Shown: positions 20,655-29,235, counted from the stretch's first letter. The stretch: 64,000 bases of DNA from Pilimelia columellifera (GCF_039532605.1 NZ_BAAARY010000009.1:92641-156640), one strand, 5' to 3'. Numbers and translations are program-made. Notes: generated from the sequence alone by a model not told the origin.

Positions 20655-22289
20655 ATGGCCTCTGGCGATCTGCGCACCGACGTCCTGCGGTGGATCGACG
20701 ACGACCCCGACCCGGTGGACCGGGCGGAGCTGCGCCGGCTCCTCGATGACTGGCCGCGTTCGACGCCAGAGCTGACGGAGCGGTTCGCCGCCCCGTTGGC
20801 GTTCGGGACCGCCGGGCTGCGTGGGGTGCTGCGGGCCGGCCCGAACGGCATGAACCTCGCCGTGGTCACCGCGGCCGCCTCGGGCCTGGTCCGCTGGCTG
20901 GCCGAACGGGACGCCGTCGGGCCCCTGGTGATCGGGTACGACGCGCGCCGCGGCTCGCGGGCGTTCGCCGAGCGAACCGCGGCGGTCGCCACCGGCGCCG
21001 GCCGGCCGGCGATGGTCCTGCCCCGCCCGCTGCCGACCCCGGTGCTGGCGTACGCGGTGCGGTCGCTGGGCGCGGCGGCAGGCGTCATGGTGACCGCCAG
21101 CCACAACCCGGCGGCCGACAACGGCTACAAGGTGTACCTGGGGCCGCTGGGCGGGCGGTGGGGCGTCGGCGCGCAGATCGCCTCCCCGGTGGACGCGGAG
21201 ATCAGCGCGGCGATCGCGACGGTCGGGCCGTTGGCCCGGGTGCCGCTGGGCGGCCCGGGCGAGACGCTGGGCGACGAGGTGGTGGCGTCCTATCTGGCCG
21301 CCGCGGCCGCTCTGCTGAGCCCAGGCCCCCGCTCCCTTCGGACGGTCTACACCCCACTGCACGGCGTGGGGCGGGAGGTGTTCGACGCGGCGTTCGCGAG
21401 GGCGGGGTTCGACCCGCCGACAGTGGTGGCCAGTCAGGCCCGGCCGGATCCGACTTTTCCCACCGTCGCGTTCCCGAACCCGGAGGAGCCGGGAGCGATG
21501 GACCGGCTGCTGGATCTGGCCCGGGAGACCGACGCGGACCTGGCGGTCGCGAACGACCCGGACGCGGACCGGTGCGCGGTGGCCGTCCCCGACGGCGGTC
21601 GGTGGCGGACGCTGCACGGTGACGAGCTGGGCGTGCTGCTCGCCGACCATCTCATGCGAAGCGGCGCCCGGGGCGTCTACGCGACCACGATCGTGTCGTC
21701 GTCGATGCTGGCGGCGTTGTGCGCCAGCCGGGGCGAGGCGCACGCCGCGACGCTGACCGGGTTCAAGTGGATCGTGCGGGCGGGCGACCTGGCTTTCGGT
21801 TACGAGGAGGCGCTCGGCTACTGCGTCGCGCCGGGTGTGGTCAGGGACAAGGACGGGATCACGGCGGCGCTGCTGGTGGCGGAGCTGGCCGCGCGGTTGC
21901 GCGCCGACGGCCAGAGCGTGGCCGGGCGGCTGGACGCCCTGGCCGTGGAGTGCGGGGCGCACGTCACCGACCAGCTGGCGGCGCGCCTGCCGTCCCCGGC
22001 GGCCATCGCGGCGGCCATGGCCGCGCTGCGGGCGGCGCCGCCGAGAGCGCTCGCCGGGGCGCCGGTGACCGCGGTGGAGGATCTGCTCCCCGGGGCGGAC
22101 GTGCTCATCGTGCGGGCCGCGGGCCGCCGGGTGGTGTTCCGGCCTTCGGGCACCGAGCCCAAACTCAAGGCGTACCTGGAGGCAGTCGAGCCGGTGGCCG
22201 CCGGCGACGTGGCCGGGGCGCGGGCCCGCGCCGGGGAGGCGCTCGCCACGATGCGCGCCGAGTTCGCCGGCCGCCTTGGCGGCGCCTGA
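20655..22289 (+). CDS. Phosphohexomutase (phosphomannomutase/phosphoglucomutase family)
   Basis: The 544-residue protein has the catalytic phosphoserine loop TASHNP (Ser149), the metal loop DPDADR (301-306), the sugar-binding GFKWI-type segment and the phosphate-binding RPSGTEPKLK near the C-terminus. It interconverts hexose or pentose 1- and 6(5)-phosphates through a bisphosphate intermediate. Its length and place beside upp fit mycobacterial PmmB (Rv3308), whose gene also lies near deoD and upp. Given the neighbouring nucleoside genes, it could act as a phosphopentomutase or phosphoglucomutase; the specificity is not readable from the sequence. The ATG lies 30 bases after the kinase stop. 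Confidence 0.85.
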   Translation: MASGDLRTDVLRWIDDDPDPVDRAELRRLLDDWPRSTPELTERFAAPLAFGTAGLRGVLRAGPNGMNLAVVTAAASGLVRWLAERDAVGPLVIGYDARRGSRAFAERTAAVATGAGRPAMVLPRPLPTPVLAYAVRSLGAAAGVMVTASHNPAADNGYKVYLGPLGGRWGVGAQIASPVDAEISAAIATVGPLARVPLGGPGETLGDEVVASYLAAAAALLSPGPRSLRTVYTPLHGVGREVFDAAFARAGFDPPTVVASQARPDPTFPTVAFPNPEEPGAMDRLLDLARETDADLAVANDPDADRCAVAVPDGGRWRTLHGDELGVLLADHLMRSGARGVYATTIVSSSMLAALCASRGEAHAATLTGFKWIVRAGDLAFGYEEALGYCVAPGVVRDKDGITAALLVAELAARLRADGQSVAGRLDALAVECGAHVTDQLAARLPSPAAIAAAMAALRAAPPRALAGAPVTAVEDLLPGADVLIVRAAGRRVVFRPSGTEPKLKAYLEAVEPVAAGDVAGARARAGEALATMRAEFAGRLGGA

Positions 22290-22318
22290 GTCGGTCAGGC
22301 GGACCGGCCGGACGAGGG

Positions 22319-23500
22319 TCAGCGAGTGGGCACGACGGTCTGCTCGGCGAGGTAGGGCAGGAGGGCATGGGCCCCGGCCGCCTGCGTCACGGCCCGTTGC
22401 CGGTCCGCCCCGGCGCCCTGGGACCGCGCCCTGGCCACGCCGACCGTCACCATGCCCAGGTCTCCGTGCCGACGCAACTCCGGGGTGACCAGGGCGACCA
22501 GCCGGCCCAGCACCCGCTGCGTCGGCGCGAAGGCGCCGGTGGCCGGATCGAAGGTGTGGCCGCGCAGTCCGTCCCGCGCCGACCGCCAGTGCGCGGCGCT
22601 GAGGACATGGTGCGGGACCGGATCAGCCATGACGCCCGCCCGTGCCAGCCGCAGCCCCGTCGCGGCCAGGGCCCGGACCAGCGCGGCCGCGAGGACGGTG
22701 TCGGCGGCGGTGAGCCCGACGTCTCCCACCCGCACCTCGACGGTGGGCACGTGCGCGGACAGCCGGGCGTGCCAGTAGAGCATCCCGTAGTCCATGAGCG
22801 CCCCGCTGTCGATGAGTCGGGCGACGGTGGCATCGTAGTCGGCGGCGGAACGCAGGTGGGGCGGGCTTTCCACGGACGGCCACTGCCCCCAGACCATGGC
22901 GCGCCAGCTGGCGTATCCGGTGTCGTTGCCGCCGAAGTAGGGCGAGTTGGTCCCCAGGGCGCCCAGCACCGGCAACCACGGCCGCATGTGGTTGATCACC
23001 TGGACGCCGAGGTCACGATCGTCGATGCCGACATGGATGTGGGTGCCGCAGACCCCGGGACCAGGGGCGAGGGCGCCCACCTCGGTCACCATGCGTCGGA
23101 AGCGGGGGGTGTCGAACACCCGGGGGGTCTGGTCGAACGCCAGCGGAGGTGCGCCCACCGCGACGAGGGCCGCCCCGACGGTGGCCGCGGCGGTCGCCAC
23201 TGTGCGCCGCAGCGCCGACAGCTCCTCGCCCAGGTCGGCGAGGTCCAGGACCGGCTGGCTGGCGATCTCGATCTGGGTGGTCAGGAACTCGTGCTGGACC
23301 GGCGGCCGACCGGCATCGGCGACGGCGGCCATCACCCGCTCCGCGACCTGGGCCGGCTGCGCCGCCGCCAGGTCGTAGAGGAGAAACTCCTCCTCGACCC
23401 CTACGGTGACCAGGTCCACCGGACGGCGCCCTCGCGATGCGCCTGCCGCCACGGTGGGTCGGGTCGGCGGGTCCGTCAGCCCTGCCAGCGTCTCGGTCAT
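22319..23500 (-). CDS. YbdK-type carboxylate-amine ligase (glutamate-cysteine ligase family 2)
   Basis: The 393-residue protein has the family hallmarks: TVGVEEEFLLYD, with the Glu cluster for metal and ATP, HEFLTTQIEIAS, CGTHIHVGI, and NSPYFGGNDTGYASWR. These enzymes ligate Glu to an amine, with weak glutamate-cysteine ligase activity in YbdK. The real partner in actinobacteria is mostly unknown. No other thiol-synthesis gene is nearby. The ATG at 23500 follows GGAAGGG; a longer reading frame upstream overlaps the next gene antisense. It is convergent with the phosphohexomutase and downstream of the GPP34 gene on the same strand. Confidence 0.85.
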   Translation of the reverse strand: MTETLAGLTDPPTRPTVAAGASRGRRPVDLVTVGVEEEFLLYDLAAAQPAQVAERVMAAVADAGRPPVQHEFLTTQIEIASQPVLDLADLGEELSALRRTVATAAATVGAALVAVGAPPLAFDQTPRVFDTPRFRRMVTEVGALAPGPGVCGTHIHVGIDDRDLGVQVINHMRPWLPVLGALGTNSPYFGGNDTGYASWRAMVWGQWPSVESPPHLRSAADYDATVARLIDSGALMDYGMLYWHARLSAHVPTVEVRVGDVGLTAADTVLAAALVRALAATGLRLARAGVMADPVPHHVLSAAHWRSARDGLRGHTFDPATGAFAPTQRVLGRLVALVTPELRRHGDLGMVTVGVARARSQGAGADRQRAVTQAAGAHALLPYLAEQTVVPTR

Positions 23501-23574
23501 CGGGGCCCTTCCACGCAGCGACGTCGTCGCTACCGGGGGTACCCGCTCCGGCGGGAGACCAATCCGGCCAACGC

Positions 23575-24258
23575 TCAGGCGGCAGCGCGGCCCAGCGCGG
23601 TGTCGATCGCCCGGCACAACGACCCGATGACGAGGGCCACCGACGGCCGGACCACCGAGTTCTCCATGCCCGCCCCGCTGGCGAAGCCGGCCCGCTCGGC
23701 GATCTCCTCCAACCGTCGGTGGGCGGCGACGGTTTCCGCGCTGGCGAGTCTCAGCGCCGGCTCCATCCGGGTGGCCGCGACGAGAGCGGCGAGCGCCGCC
23801 GTCCGCTCGGCCGGGGCGTCGTCGGCGGTGAGGGCGGCGGCCAGCCGGGACCGAACCTCCTGCTCGACGACCCCGCCGTCGGCCAGCGGGTACCGGTGCA
23901 GCGGAATGTGCTCCAACGCCTTCTCGTCGACGTCGCGGATGATGCCGCGGGCGCACAGGTCCGCCAGCACCTTGTCGCGCAGGCCGTGGCGCAGCCGCTG
24001 CACCCAGGCGCCGGCGCTCTGCGGGGTGTCCCGGGCCAGCACGGCCAGGACGCCGTCGGCGATCGGCTCGCCGGTCGGGGTGGGGTCAGGGACGGTGAGC
24101 AGGGTTCCGTCGAGGGCGACGCGGCCCGCCAGGGCCAGTTCGACCAGGACGGCGGCGGCCATCCCGAGGTCGAGGCCGATCCGGGAGCCGGTCGCTTTGC
24201 CGGTCTCGTCGTCATATGCCAGTAACAGCAGCTCTTCGGCCAGGGCAACGGAGGTCAT
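23575..24258 (-). CDS. GPP34 (Golgi phosphoprotein 3-like) family protein
   Basis: The 227-residue protein starts SVALAEELLLLAYDDETG, has DLGMAAAVLVELALAGRV, and continues through Arg/Leu-rich helices with LRDKVLADL and RYPLADGGV. This is the bacterial GPP34 pattern (eukaryotic GOLPH3 binds phosphatidylinositol 4-phosphate). The bacterial role is not established; membrane-surface association is plausible. The ATG 24258 has TACCGT 8 bases upstream and no ribosome binding site. It precedes the YbdK-like gene by 74 bases and may share its message. Confidence 0.8.
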   Translation of the reverse strand: MTSVALAEELLLLAYDDETGKATGSRIGLDLGMAAAVLVELALAGRVALDGTLLTVPDPTPTGEPIADGVLAVLARDTPQSAGAWVQRLRHGLRDKVLADLCARGIIRDVDEKALEHIPLHRYPLADGGVVEQEVRSRLAAALTADDAPAERTAALAALVAATRMEPALRLASAETVAAHRRLEEIAERAGFASGAGMENSVVRPSVALVIGSLCRAIDTALGRAAA

Positions 24259-24266
24259 GGCCCGAC

Positions 24267-24272
24267 ACGGTA
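24267..24272 (-). promoter_or_regulatory. -10 element of a probable leaderless GPP34 transcript
   Basis: On the minus strand TACCGT ends 8 bases before the ATG at 24258. The spacing is one base longer than the other leaderless candidates in the window. Confidence 0.4.
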
Positions 24273-24311
24273 CGCGGTGGCGCAGGCAGCCGCATCTCCC
24301 CGCGAGTGGGT

Positions 24312-24935
24312 TCAGCGGGGGCCGAACTGGCGGTCGCCGGCGTCGCCCAGCCCGGGGACGATGAACGCGTGCTCGTTGAGGCGTTCGTCGATCGAAGCGG
24401 TGATCAGCCGCAGCGGGAGACCGGAGCGGGCCAGCCGCTCCACGCCCTCCGGGGCGGCGAGCACGCACAGGACGGTGATGTCCGAGCAGCCCCGTTCGAC
24501 CAGCAGCCGGCAGCAGTGCGCCAGCGAGCCGCCGGTGGCCAGCATCGGGTCGAGCACGATCGCGGGCAGGCCGGTGAGGTCCTCGGGCAGGGACTCCAGG
24601 TAGGCGCGGGGTTGGTGGGTCTGCTCGTCGCGGGCCAGCCCGACGAACCCCATCAGCGAGCCGGGCAGCAGCGCCAGGGCGGCGTCGGCCATGCCGAGGC
24701 CGGCGCGCAGCACCGGCACCAGCAGCGGCGGCCGGGCCAGCCGGACGCCGACCGTCGGGGCGACCGGAGTCTGAATCGGATGATTCTCGAACGGAAACGT
24801 CCGGGCCGCCTCGTACAGAAGCATGGTGGACAACTCGTTGAGGGCGGCCCGGAAGGTCGCCGGCGGCGTGTCGACGTCACGCATGACGGTGAGCCGGGCC
24901 TGAGCCAGCGGATTGTCAACCACCAGAACATCCAC
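24312..24935 (-). CDS. upp: Uracil phosphoribosyltransferase
   Basis: The 207-residue protein is full length for Upp, which makes UMP from uracil and PRPP. The PRPP loop DPMLATGGS, the RAGLGMADA segment, the TFRAALNELSTML helix and the C-terminal GLGDAGDRQFG uracil-recognition motif are all present. It sits beside the phosphohexomutase and deoC, as in the pyrimidine salvage clusters of other actinobacteria. The GTG start at 24935 follows TAGGTT by 6 bases, so it is another leaderless candidate. Confidence 0.95.
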   Translation of the reverse strand: MDVLVVDNPLAQARLTVMRDVDTPPATFRAALNELSTMLLYEAARTFPFENHPIQTPVAPTVGVRLARPPLLVPVLRAGLGMADAALALLPGSLMGFVGLARDEQTHQPRAYLESLPEDLTGLPAIVLDPMLATGGSLAHCCRLLVERGCSDITVLCVLAAPEGVERLARSGLPLRLITASIDERLNEHAFIVPGLGDAGDRQFGPR

Positions 24936-24941
24936 CCCACC

Positions 24942-24947
24942 AACCTA
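24942..24947 (-). promoter_or_regulatory. -10 element of a probable leaderless upp transcript
   Basis: On the minus strand TAGGTT ends 6 bases before the upp GTG at 24935. Confidence 0.5.
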
Positions 24948-24980
24948 CCGCCCCACCCGCCCGCCCCCCGCCCCCCGCGT

Positions 24981-25035
24981 GATCATGACTGCTGCGGATG
25001 AATTGGGGTGAGGTTCACGCGCAGCAGTCATGGTC
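24981..25035. repeat. Long imperfect palindrome between divergent upp and deoC
   Basis: CATGACTGCTGCG at 24984-24996 is repeated exactly in inverse at 25020-25032, around a 23-base loop. Three more pairs (one G-T) extend it to a 16-pair stem, GAT/GTC at the base. It lies in a 147-base gap between divergent genes, flanked by C/G homopolymer-like runs. Possible readings are an operator for both genes, a transcript hairpin, or a copy of a dispersed REP-like palindrome. The absence of a second copy in this window does not settle this. Confidence 0.6.
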
Positions 25036-25082
25036 AACGCCGATCCAGCGGTGGGGGCGGGGGGCGTGGGAGACTCGGGCGT

Positions 25083-26018
25083 ATGACGGGGTTGGCCGAG
25101 GTGACTGGGTCGGAGCGGGCGCTGCGGACGTTCCTGCACGGGCTGCCGGGGGTTGACCGGGTGGGCCTGGAACGACGGGCGGCGATGTTGGCCACCCGCT
25201 CAATCAAGGCGAGCGCGAAGGCGTACGCGATCGACCTGGCGATCCGCATGATCGATCTGACGACATTGGAAGGTTCGGACACGCCGGGCCGGGTCCGGTC
25301 GTTGTGCGCGAAGGCCCGCCGACCCGACCCGGCGGACCCGTCCTGCCCGGCCGTGGCCGCGGTCTGCGTGTACCCGTCGATGGCGCCGGTGGCCGCTGGA
25401 GAGCTGCACGGCAGCGGGGTGCGCCTGGCGAGTGTGGCGACGGCCTTCCCCTCCGGTCAGGCGCCGCTGGCGGTGAAGCTGGCGGAGGTGCGGGCGGCGG
25501 TCGCGGCCGGCGCGGAGGAGATCGACATGGTGATCAGCCGGGGCGAGTTCCTGGCCGGACGCTACGGCGCCGTGCACGAGGAGATCGTGGCGGTGAAGCA
25601 GGCGTGCGGCGACGCCCACCTCAAGGTGATCCTGGAGACCGGCGAGCTGGGCGGCTACGACAACGTCCGCCGGGCGTCGTGGCTGGCGATGCTGGCCGGC
25701 GCCGACTTCGTCAAGACGTCGACCGGCAAGATCCCGATCGCGGCGACGCCGCCGGTGACGCTGCTCATGCTGGAGGCGGTGCGCGACTTCCTGGCCGGGA
25801 CCGGGCGTCAGGTGGGGGTGAAGCCGGCCGGTGGCATCCGTTCCAGCAAGGACGCGATCCGGTACCTGGTCCTGGTGAACGAGACCGCGGGGCCAGGGTG
25901 GCTGAGCCCGCAGTGGTTCCGGTTCGGTGCGTCGAGCCTGCTCAACGACCTGCTCAGGCAGCGGACGAAGCTGACCACCGGCGCGTACGCCGGTCCCGAC
26001 GACGTGACGGTGGACTGA
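25083..26018 (+). CDS. deoC: Deoxyribose-phosphate aldolase
   Basis: The 311-residue TIM-barrel enzyme splits 2-deoxyribose-5-phosphate into glyceraldehyde-3-phosphate and acetaldehyde. The Schiff-base lysine is Lys211 in FVKTSTGK, and the second catalytic lysine Lys247 is in VGVKPAGG. VCVYPSMAP and EEIDMVISRGEF are also typical. It is longer than the E. coli enzyme because of an N-terminal extension of about 60 residues, as in eukaryotic-like DERA. The ATG 25083 is preceded by GGGAG. The stop overlaps the next gene's ATG (TGATG), so aldolase and aldehyde dehydrogenase are translationally coupled, which suits removal of the acetaldehyde formed. Confidence 0.93.
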   Translation: MTGLAEVTGSERALRTFLHGLPGVDRVGLERRAAMLATRSIKASAKAYAIDLAIRMIDLTTLEGSDTPGRVRSLCAKARRPDPADPSCPAVAAVCVYPSMAPVAAGELHGSGVRLASVATAFPSGQAPLAVKLAEVRAAVAAGAEEIDMVISRGEFLAGRYGAVHEEIVAVKQACGDAHLKVILETGELGGYDNVRRASWLAMLAGADFVKTSTGKIPIAATPPVTLLMLEAVRDFLAGTGRQVGVKPAGGIRSSKDAIRYLVLVNETAGPGWLSPQWFRFGASSLLNDLLRQRTKLTTGAYAGPDDVTVD

Positions 26019-27445
26019 TGTTCGAGTACGCGCCCGCCCCCGAGTCGACCGCGATCGTCGATCTTCGACCTTCATACGGCCTGTTCGTCGACGGGCGCTT
26101 CGTGCCGCCGGCTGGCGGGCGGGGTCGTGACACCGTCAACCCGGCGACTGAGCAGGTCCTGGCGGAGGTCGCCGAGGCCGACGAGGACGATGTGGACGCC
26201 GCGGTGGCAGCCGCCCGCCGGGCCTACGAAACGGCATGGGGGCCGATGCCCGGCCGGGAACGGGCCAAGCACCTGTTCCGGCTGGCCCGGATCATCGCGG
26301 AGCGGGGCCGTGAGCTGGCGGTGCTGGAGTCGCTGGACAACGGCAAGCCGATCCGGGAGGCCCGCGATGTGGACATCCCGCTGGCCAGCGCACACTTCTT
26401 CTACTATGCGGGCTGGGCCGACAAGCTGGGCTACGCCGGGTACGGGCCGCGGCCACAGCCGGTCGGCGTCGCCGGTCAGATCATTCCGTGGAACTTCCCG
26501 CTGCTCATGCTCGCCTGGAAGATCGCCCCGGCGTTGGCCTGCGGCAACACCGTCGTGCTCAAGCCAGCGGAGACCACGCCGTTGACGGCGCTGCTGTTCG
26601 CCGAAATCTGCCAGCAGGCGGAGCTGCCCGCGGGGGTGGTCAACATCGTCACCGGCGACGGGGCCACCGGCGCGGCGCTGGTCCGCCACCGGGGCGTCGA
26701 CAAGATCGCCTTCACCGGTTCCACGAAGGTCGGCAAGGAGATCGCCCGCACCGTCGCCGGTACCGGCGCCCGGCTGAGTCTGGAGCTCGGCGGCAAGGCT
26801 GCCAACATCGTCTTCGACGACGCGCCGATCGACCAGGCCGTCGAGGGCATCGTCGACGGGATCTTCTTCAACCAGGGCCAGGTGTGCTGCGCCGGGTCGC
26901 GGCTGCTCGTCCAGGAGTCGATCGCCGACGAGCTGCTGGAGTCGCTCAAGCGGCGGGTCGCCCGGCTGCGGGTTGGCGACCCGTTGGACAAGAACACCGA
27001 CATCGGGGCGATCAACTCGGCGGCGCAGCTGGCCCGCGTCCGGGAGTTGTCCGCCGCCGGGGACGCCGAGGGCGCGCACGCCTGGTCACCGCCCTGCGAA
27101 CTGCCCGAACGCGGCTTCTGGTTCCCGCCCACGATCTTCACCGGGGTGTCCCCGGCGCACCGGATCGCCCGGGAGGAGATCTTCGGTCCGGTCCTGTCGG
27201 TGCTGACGTTCCGGACCCCGGACGAGGCGATCGCGAAGGCCAACAACACCACGTACGGGCTGTCGGCCGGCGTGTGGACCGAGAAGGGCTCGCGCATCCT
27301 GGCCGTCGCCGAGAAGCTGCGTGCCGGGGTGGTGTGGGCGAACACGTTCAACGTCTTCGACCCGGCGTCGCCGTTCGGCGGGTACAAAGAGTCCGGCTAC
27401 GGTCGCGAGGGCGGCCGCCACGGTCTGGAGGCCTACCTTGCCTGA
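26018..27445 (+). CDS. Aldehyde dehydrogenase coupled to deoC
   Basis: The 475-residue NAD(P)-dependent enzyme is complete: the cofactor segment PWNFPLLMLAWKIAPALACGN, FTGSTKVGK, general base Glu256 in LELGGK, and nucleophile Cys290 in NQGQVCCAGS. EEIFGPVLSV and the C-terminal PFGGYKESGYGRE are also present. It shares one base with the deoC stop. It most likely oxidises the acetaldehyde released by DeoC, an inference from the coupling. The following gene starts inside its 3' end. Confidence 0.9.
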   Translation: MFEYAPAPESTAIVDLRPSYGLFVDGRFVPPAGGRGRDTVNPATEQVLAEVAEADEDDVDAAVAAARRAYETAWGPMPGRERAKHLFRLARIIAERGRELAVLESLDNGKPIREARDVDIPLASAHFFYYAGWADKLGYAGYGPRPQPVGVAGQIIPWNFPLLMLAWKIAPALACGNTVVLKPAETTPLTALLFAEICQQAELPAGVVNIVTGDGATGAALVRHRGVDKIAFTGSTKVGKEIARTVAGTGARLSLELGGKAANIVFDDAPIDQAVEGIVDGIFFNQGQVCCAGSRLLVQESIADELLESLKRRVARLRVGDPLDKNTDIGAINSAAQLARVRELSAAGDAEGAHAWSPPCELPERGFWFPPTIFTGVSPAHRIAREEIFGPVLSVLTFRTPDEAIAKANNTTYGLSAGVWTEKGSRILAVAEKLRAGVVWANTFNVFDPASPFGGYKESGYGREGGRHGLEAYLA

Positions 27446-28274
27446 GCCGACCGCGCCGGACCGGGTCCCGGTCCACAAGACCTACAAGCTTTTCGTCGGC
27501 GGAAGGTTCCCCCGCAGCGAATCCGGACGGACGTACCAGGCGCAGGGAGCGAACGTGCCGCTGGCCTCACGCAAGGACCTGCGGGACGCCGTCGCCGCCG
27601 CCCGAGCCGCCCAGCCCGGCTGGGCCGGCGCGACCGCCTACCTGCGCGGGCAGATCCTCTACCGGGCGGCCGAGATGTTGGAGGGCCGCCGCGGAGAGCT
27701 TACCGCGCTGGGGGTCCGCGACGCCGAAGTGGAGCAGGCCGTCGACCGCTGGATCTGGTACGCCGGCTGGGCCGACAAGATCGCACAGGTCGCCGGTGGG
27801 GCCAACCCCGTGGCCGGGCCGTACCTCAACGTCTCCACCCCCGAGCCCACCGGCGTCGTCGGGGTGGTCGCCCCGGCCGGAACGCCGCTGCTGGGCCTGG
27901 TCAGCGTCATCGCGCCGGCCATCGTCGGGGGGAACACCGTCGTCGCGCTCGTCGACGAGGCGGCGCCGCTGCCGGCGATCACGCTCGGCGAGACGCTGGC
28001 GACCAGCGACCTGCCCCCGGGCGTCGTCAACCTCCTCACCGGCCGCGCCGCCGAGACCGCGCCGTGGCTGGCGGCGCACCGCGACGTCAACGGCCTCGAC
28101 CTCGCCGGCGCCGATCCGGACCAGGCGGTGGCATGGGAACGCGCCGCAGCCGATAACCTCAAACGGGTGCTGCGCCCCGAACGCGCACCGGTTGACTGGA
28201 CGGCCGACCCCGGCCCGCGTCGGATGCTGGCATGGTTGGAGACCAAGACCGTCTGGCACCCCAGGGGCCTATGA
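27438..28274 (+). CDS. Half-length ALDH-like protein lacking the catalytic domain
   Basis: The 278-residue protein matches the N-terminal, cofactor-binding part of aldehyde dehydrogenases: KTYKLFVGGRFPRSESG, ASRKDLRDAV, IWYAGWADK, and GVVGVVAPAGTPLLGLVSVIAPAIVGGN. Where the NAD-binding GSTxVG motif should be, it reads DLAGADPD. No Glu-Leu-Gly-Gly or Cys loop follows, and the protein ends soon after. It cannot be a normal dehydrogenase. The reading frame is open and its codon pattern is like its neighbours, so it looks maintained rather than decaying. The TTG start overlaps the full-length ALDH by 8 bases, suggesting co-translation and perhaps a heteromeric partner role. Confidence 0.72.
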   Translation: MPEPTAPDRVPVHKTYKLFVGGRFPRSESGRTYQAQGANVPLASRKDLRDAVAAARAAQPGWAGATAYLRGQILYRAAEMLEGRRGELTALGVRDAEVEQAVDRWIWYAGWADKIAQVAGGANPVAGPYLNVSTPEPTGVVGVVAPAGTPLLGLVSVIAPAIVGGNTVVALVDEAAPLPAITLGETLATSDLPPGVVNLLTGRAAETAPWLAAHRDVNGLDLAGADPDQAVAWERAAADNLKRVLRPERAPVDWTADPGPRRMLAWLETKTVWHPRGL

Positions 28275-28362
28275 GGCGCCGGGGTGGGCACCCGACCCGC
28301 GCGCCCGACCACTAGGGTGTGCGCAGTATCACTGGCAGAGCGTAGAACCTACGGAGGTCACC

Positions 28363-29235
28363 GTGGCCGGCACTGAGCCGAACGCCCAGGAGCCCGAGAC
28401 CAGCGCCGACTCGGCCGACCGGTCGCTGTGGACAGCTGCTGATGTCTCGCCCATCGAGATCGCGCTGCCCGCCGGGGTCGGCTACACGCTGCGGGCCTAC
28501 CGTCCCTCGTCCGCGCTGCCGGGCACCGACATCGAGGGCCGCGAGGAGGACGAGGACCCGTTCGCCGCCCGCGCCGAGGAGGCGGACGAGGAAGAGGTCG
28601 TCATCCTCGACGAGGAGTACGCCGCGCTCGCCGCCGAGGCCGACGACACCGAGGAAGCAGCCGAGGCCGACGACAAGACCTCCGCCAAGGAGAAGGACGA
28701 CGACGAAACCGCCGACGAGGAGGAGGAGGAGGAGGAGGAGGAGGAGGAGGAGGAGGTCCCCTACTTCCTCACCCACCGGGGCCGGCTACTGCTGTTCAAG
28801 AGCCCGGAGTCGCTGGCGTCGTTCGTCCGTTCGGGCGCCCCGCACGACCTGACCGACCTGGACGGTTGGGCCGATCTGGTCGAGGCTGTCGAGCCGACCC
28901 ACGTCGTCGCCGCGCCCGAAGACATGTACGAATTGGACCTGGTCGTGGAAAACCTGCGCGGCGGTCACGACACGTGGGATCTGGATCTCATCATCCGTTC
29001 CGGCGAGATCGCCCGGGACCTCGGCTACGCGCTGCGCCTGGGCCCGGTCCTCACCGCGCTGTCGGCCGGCTCGCCGTTGGACGACCTCGACGACGCCATG
29101 CGGTCAGCCGCCGGTGGCGGAATGGGCGCCTTCTTTGGCCGCCGACGGATGCGAAAAATCGGGGCACAGCAGGCAAGTCTCGGCTGGCGGACGATTATCG
29201 GCAAGATCTCAGCCGTTGTGGACTGGCGCGACTGA
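28363..29235 (+). CDS. Acidic protein with a poly-Glu tract, unknown function
   Basis: The 290-residue protein starts at a GTG preceded by ACGGAGG. The first 65 residues are folded-looking (IEIALPAGVGYTLRAYR). Residues about 65-131 are extremely acidic, with many EEAD/DDTE segments and a run of 13 Glu. The C-terminal part (132-290) has VPYFLTHRGRLLLFKSPESLASFVRSG and DTWDLDLIIRSGEIARDLGYALRLG, a regular alpha/beta sequence, then a basic end (FFGRRRMRKIG). I do not recognise a family. The IS110-like gene follows by 57 bases on the same strand, and the two may be co-transcribed. Confidence 0.75.
   Translation: MAGTEPNAQEPETSADSADRSLWTAADVSPIEIALPAGVGYTLRAYRPSSALPGTDIEGREEDEDPFAARAEEADEEEVVILDEEYAALAAEADDTEEAAEADDKTSAKEKDDDETADEEEEEEEEEEEEEVPYFLTHRGRLLLFKSPESLASFVRSGAPHDLTDLDGWADLVEAVEPTHVVAAPEDMYELDLVVENLRGGHDTWDLDLIIRSGEIARDLGYALRLGPVLTALSAGSPLDDLDDAMRSAAGGGMGAFFGRRRMRKIGAQQASLGWRTIIGKISAVVDWRD
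28717..28755 (+). repeat. (GAG)13 trinucleotide microsatellite
   Basis: Thirteen uninterrupted GAG codons encode poly-Glu within the acidic protein. Elsewhere in the acidic stretch Glu and Asp codons are mixed, so the purity points to slippage growth. In-frame length changes would leave the reading frame intact. Confidence 0.95.

Noticed and set aside
25304..27445. A 713-codon frame joining deoC and the aldehyde dehydrogenase as one protein
   Set aside because: The first part is an out-of-frame shadow of deoC; the ALDH begins at the ATG 26018 overlapping the deoC stop.
26488..29235. A 915-codon frame ending in the acidic protein
   Set aside because: Residues before the GTG 28363 are Arg/Pro-rich shadow of the two ALDH genes; the ribosome binding site at 28352 fixes the start.
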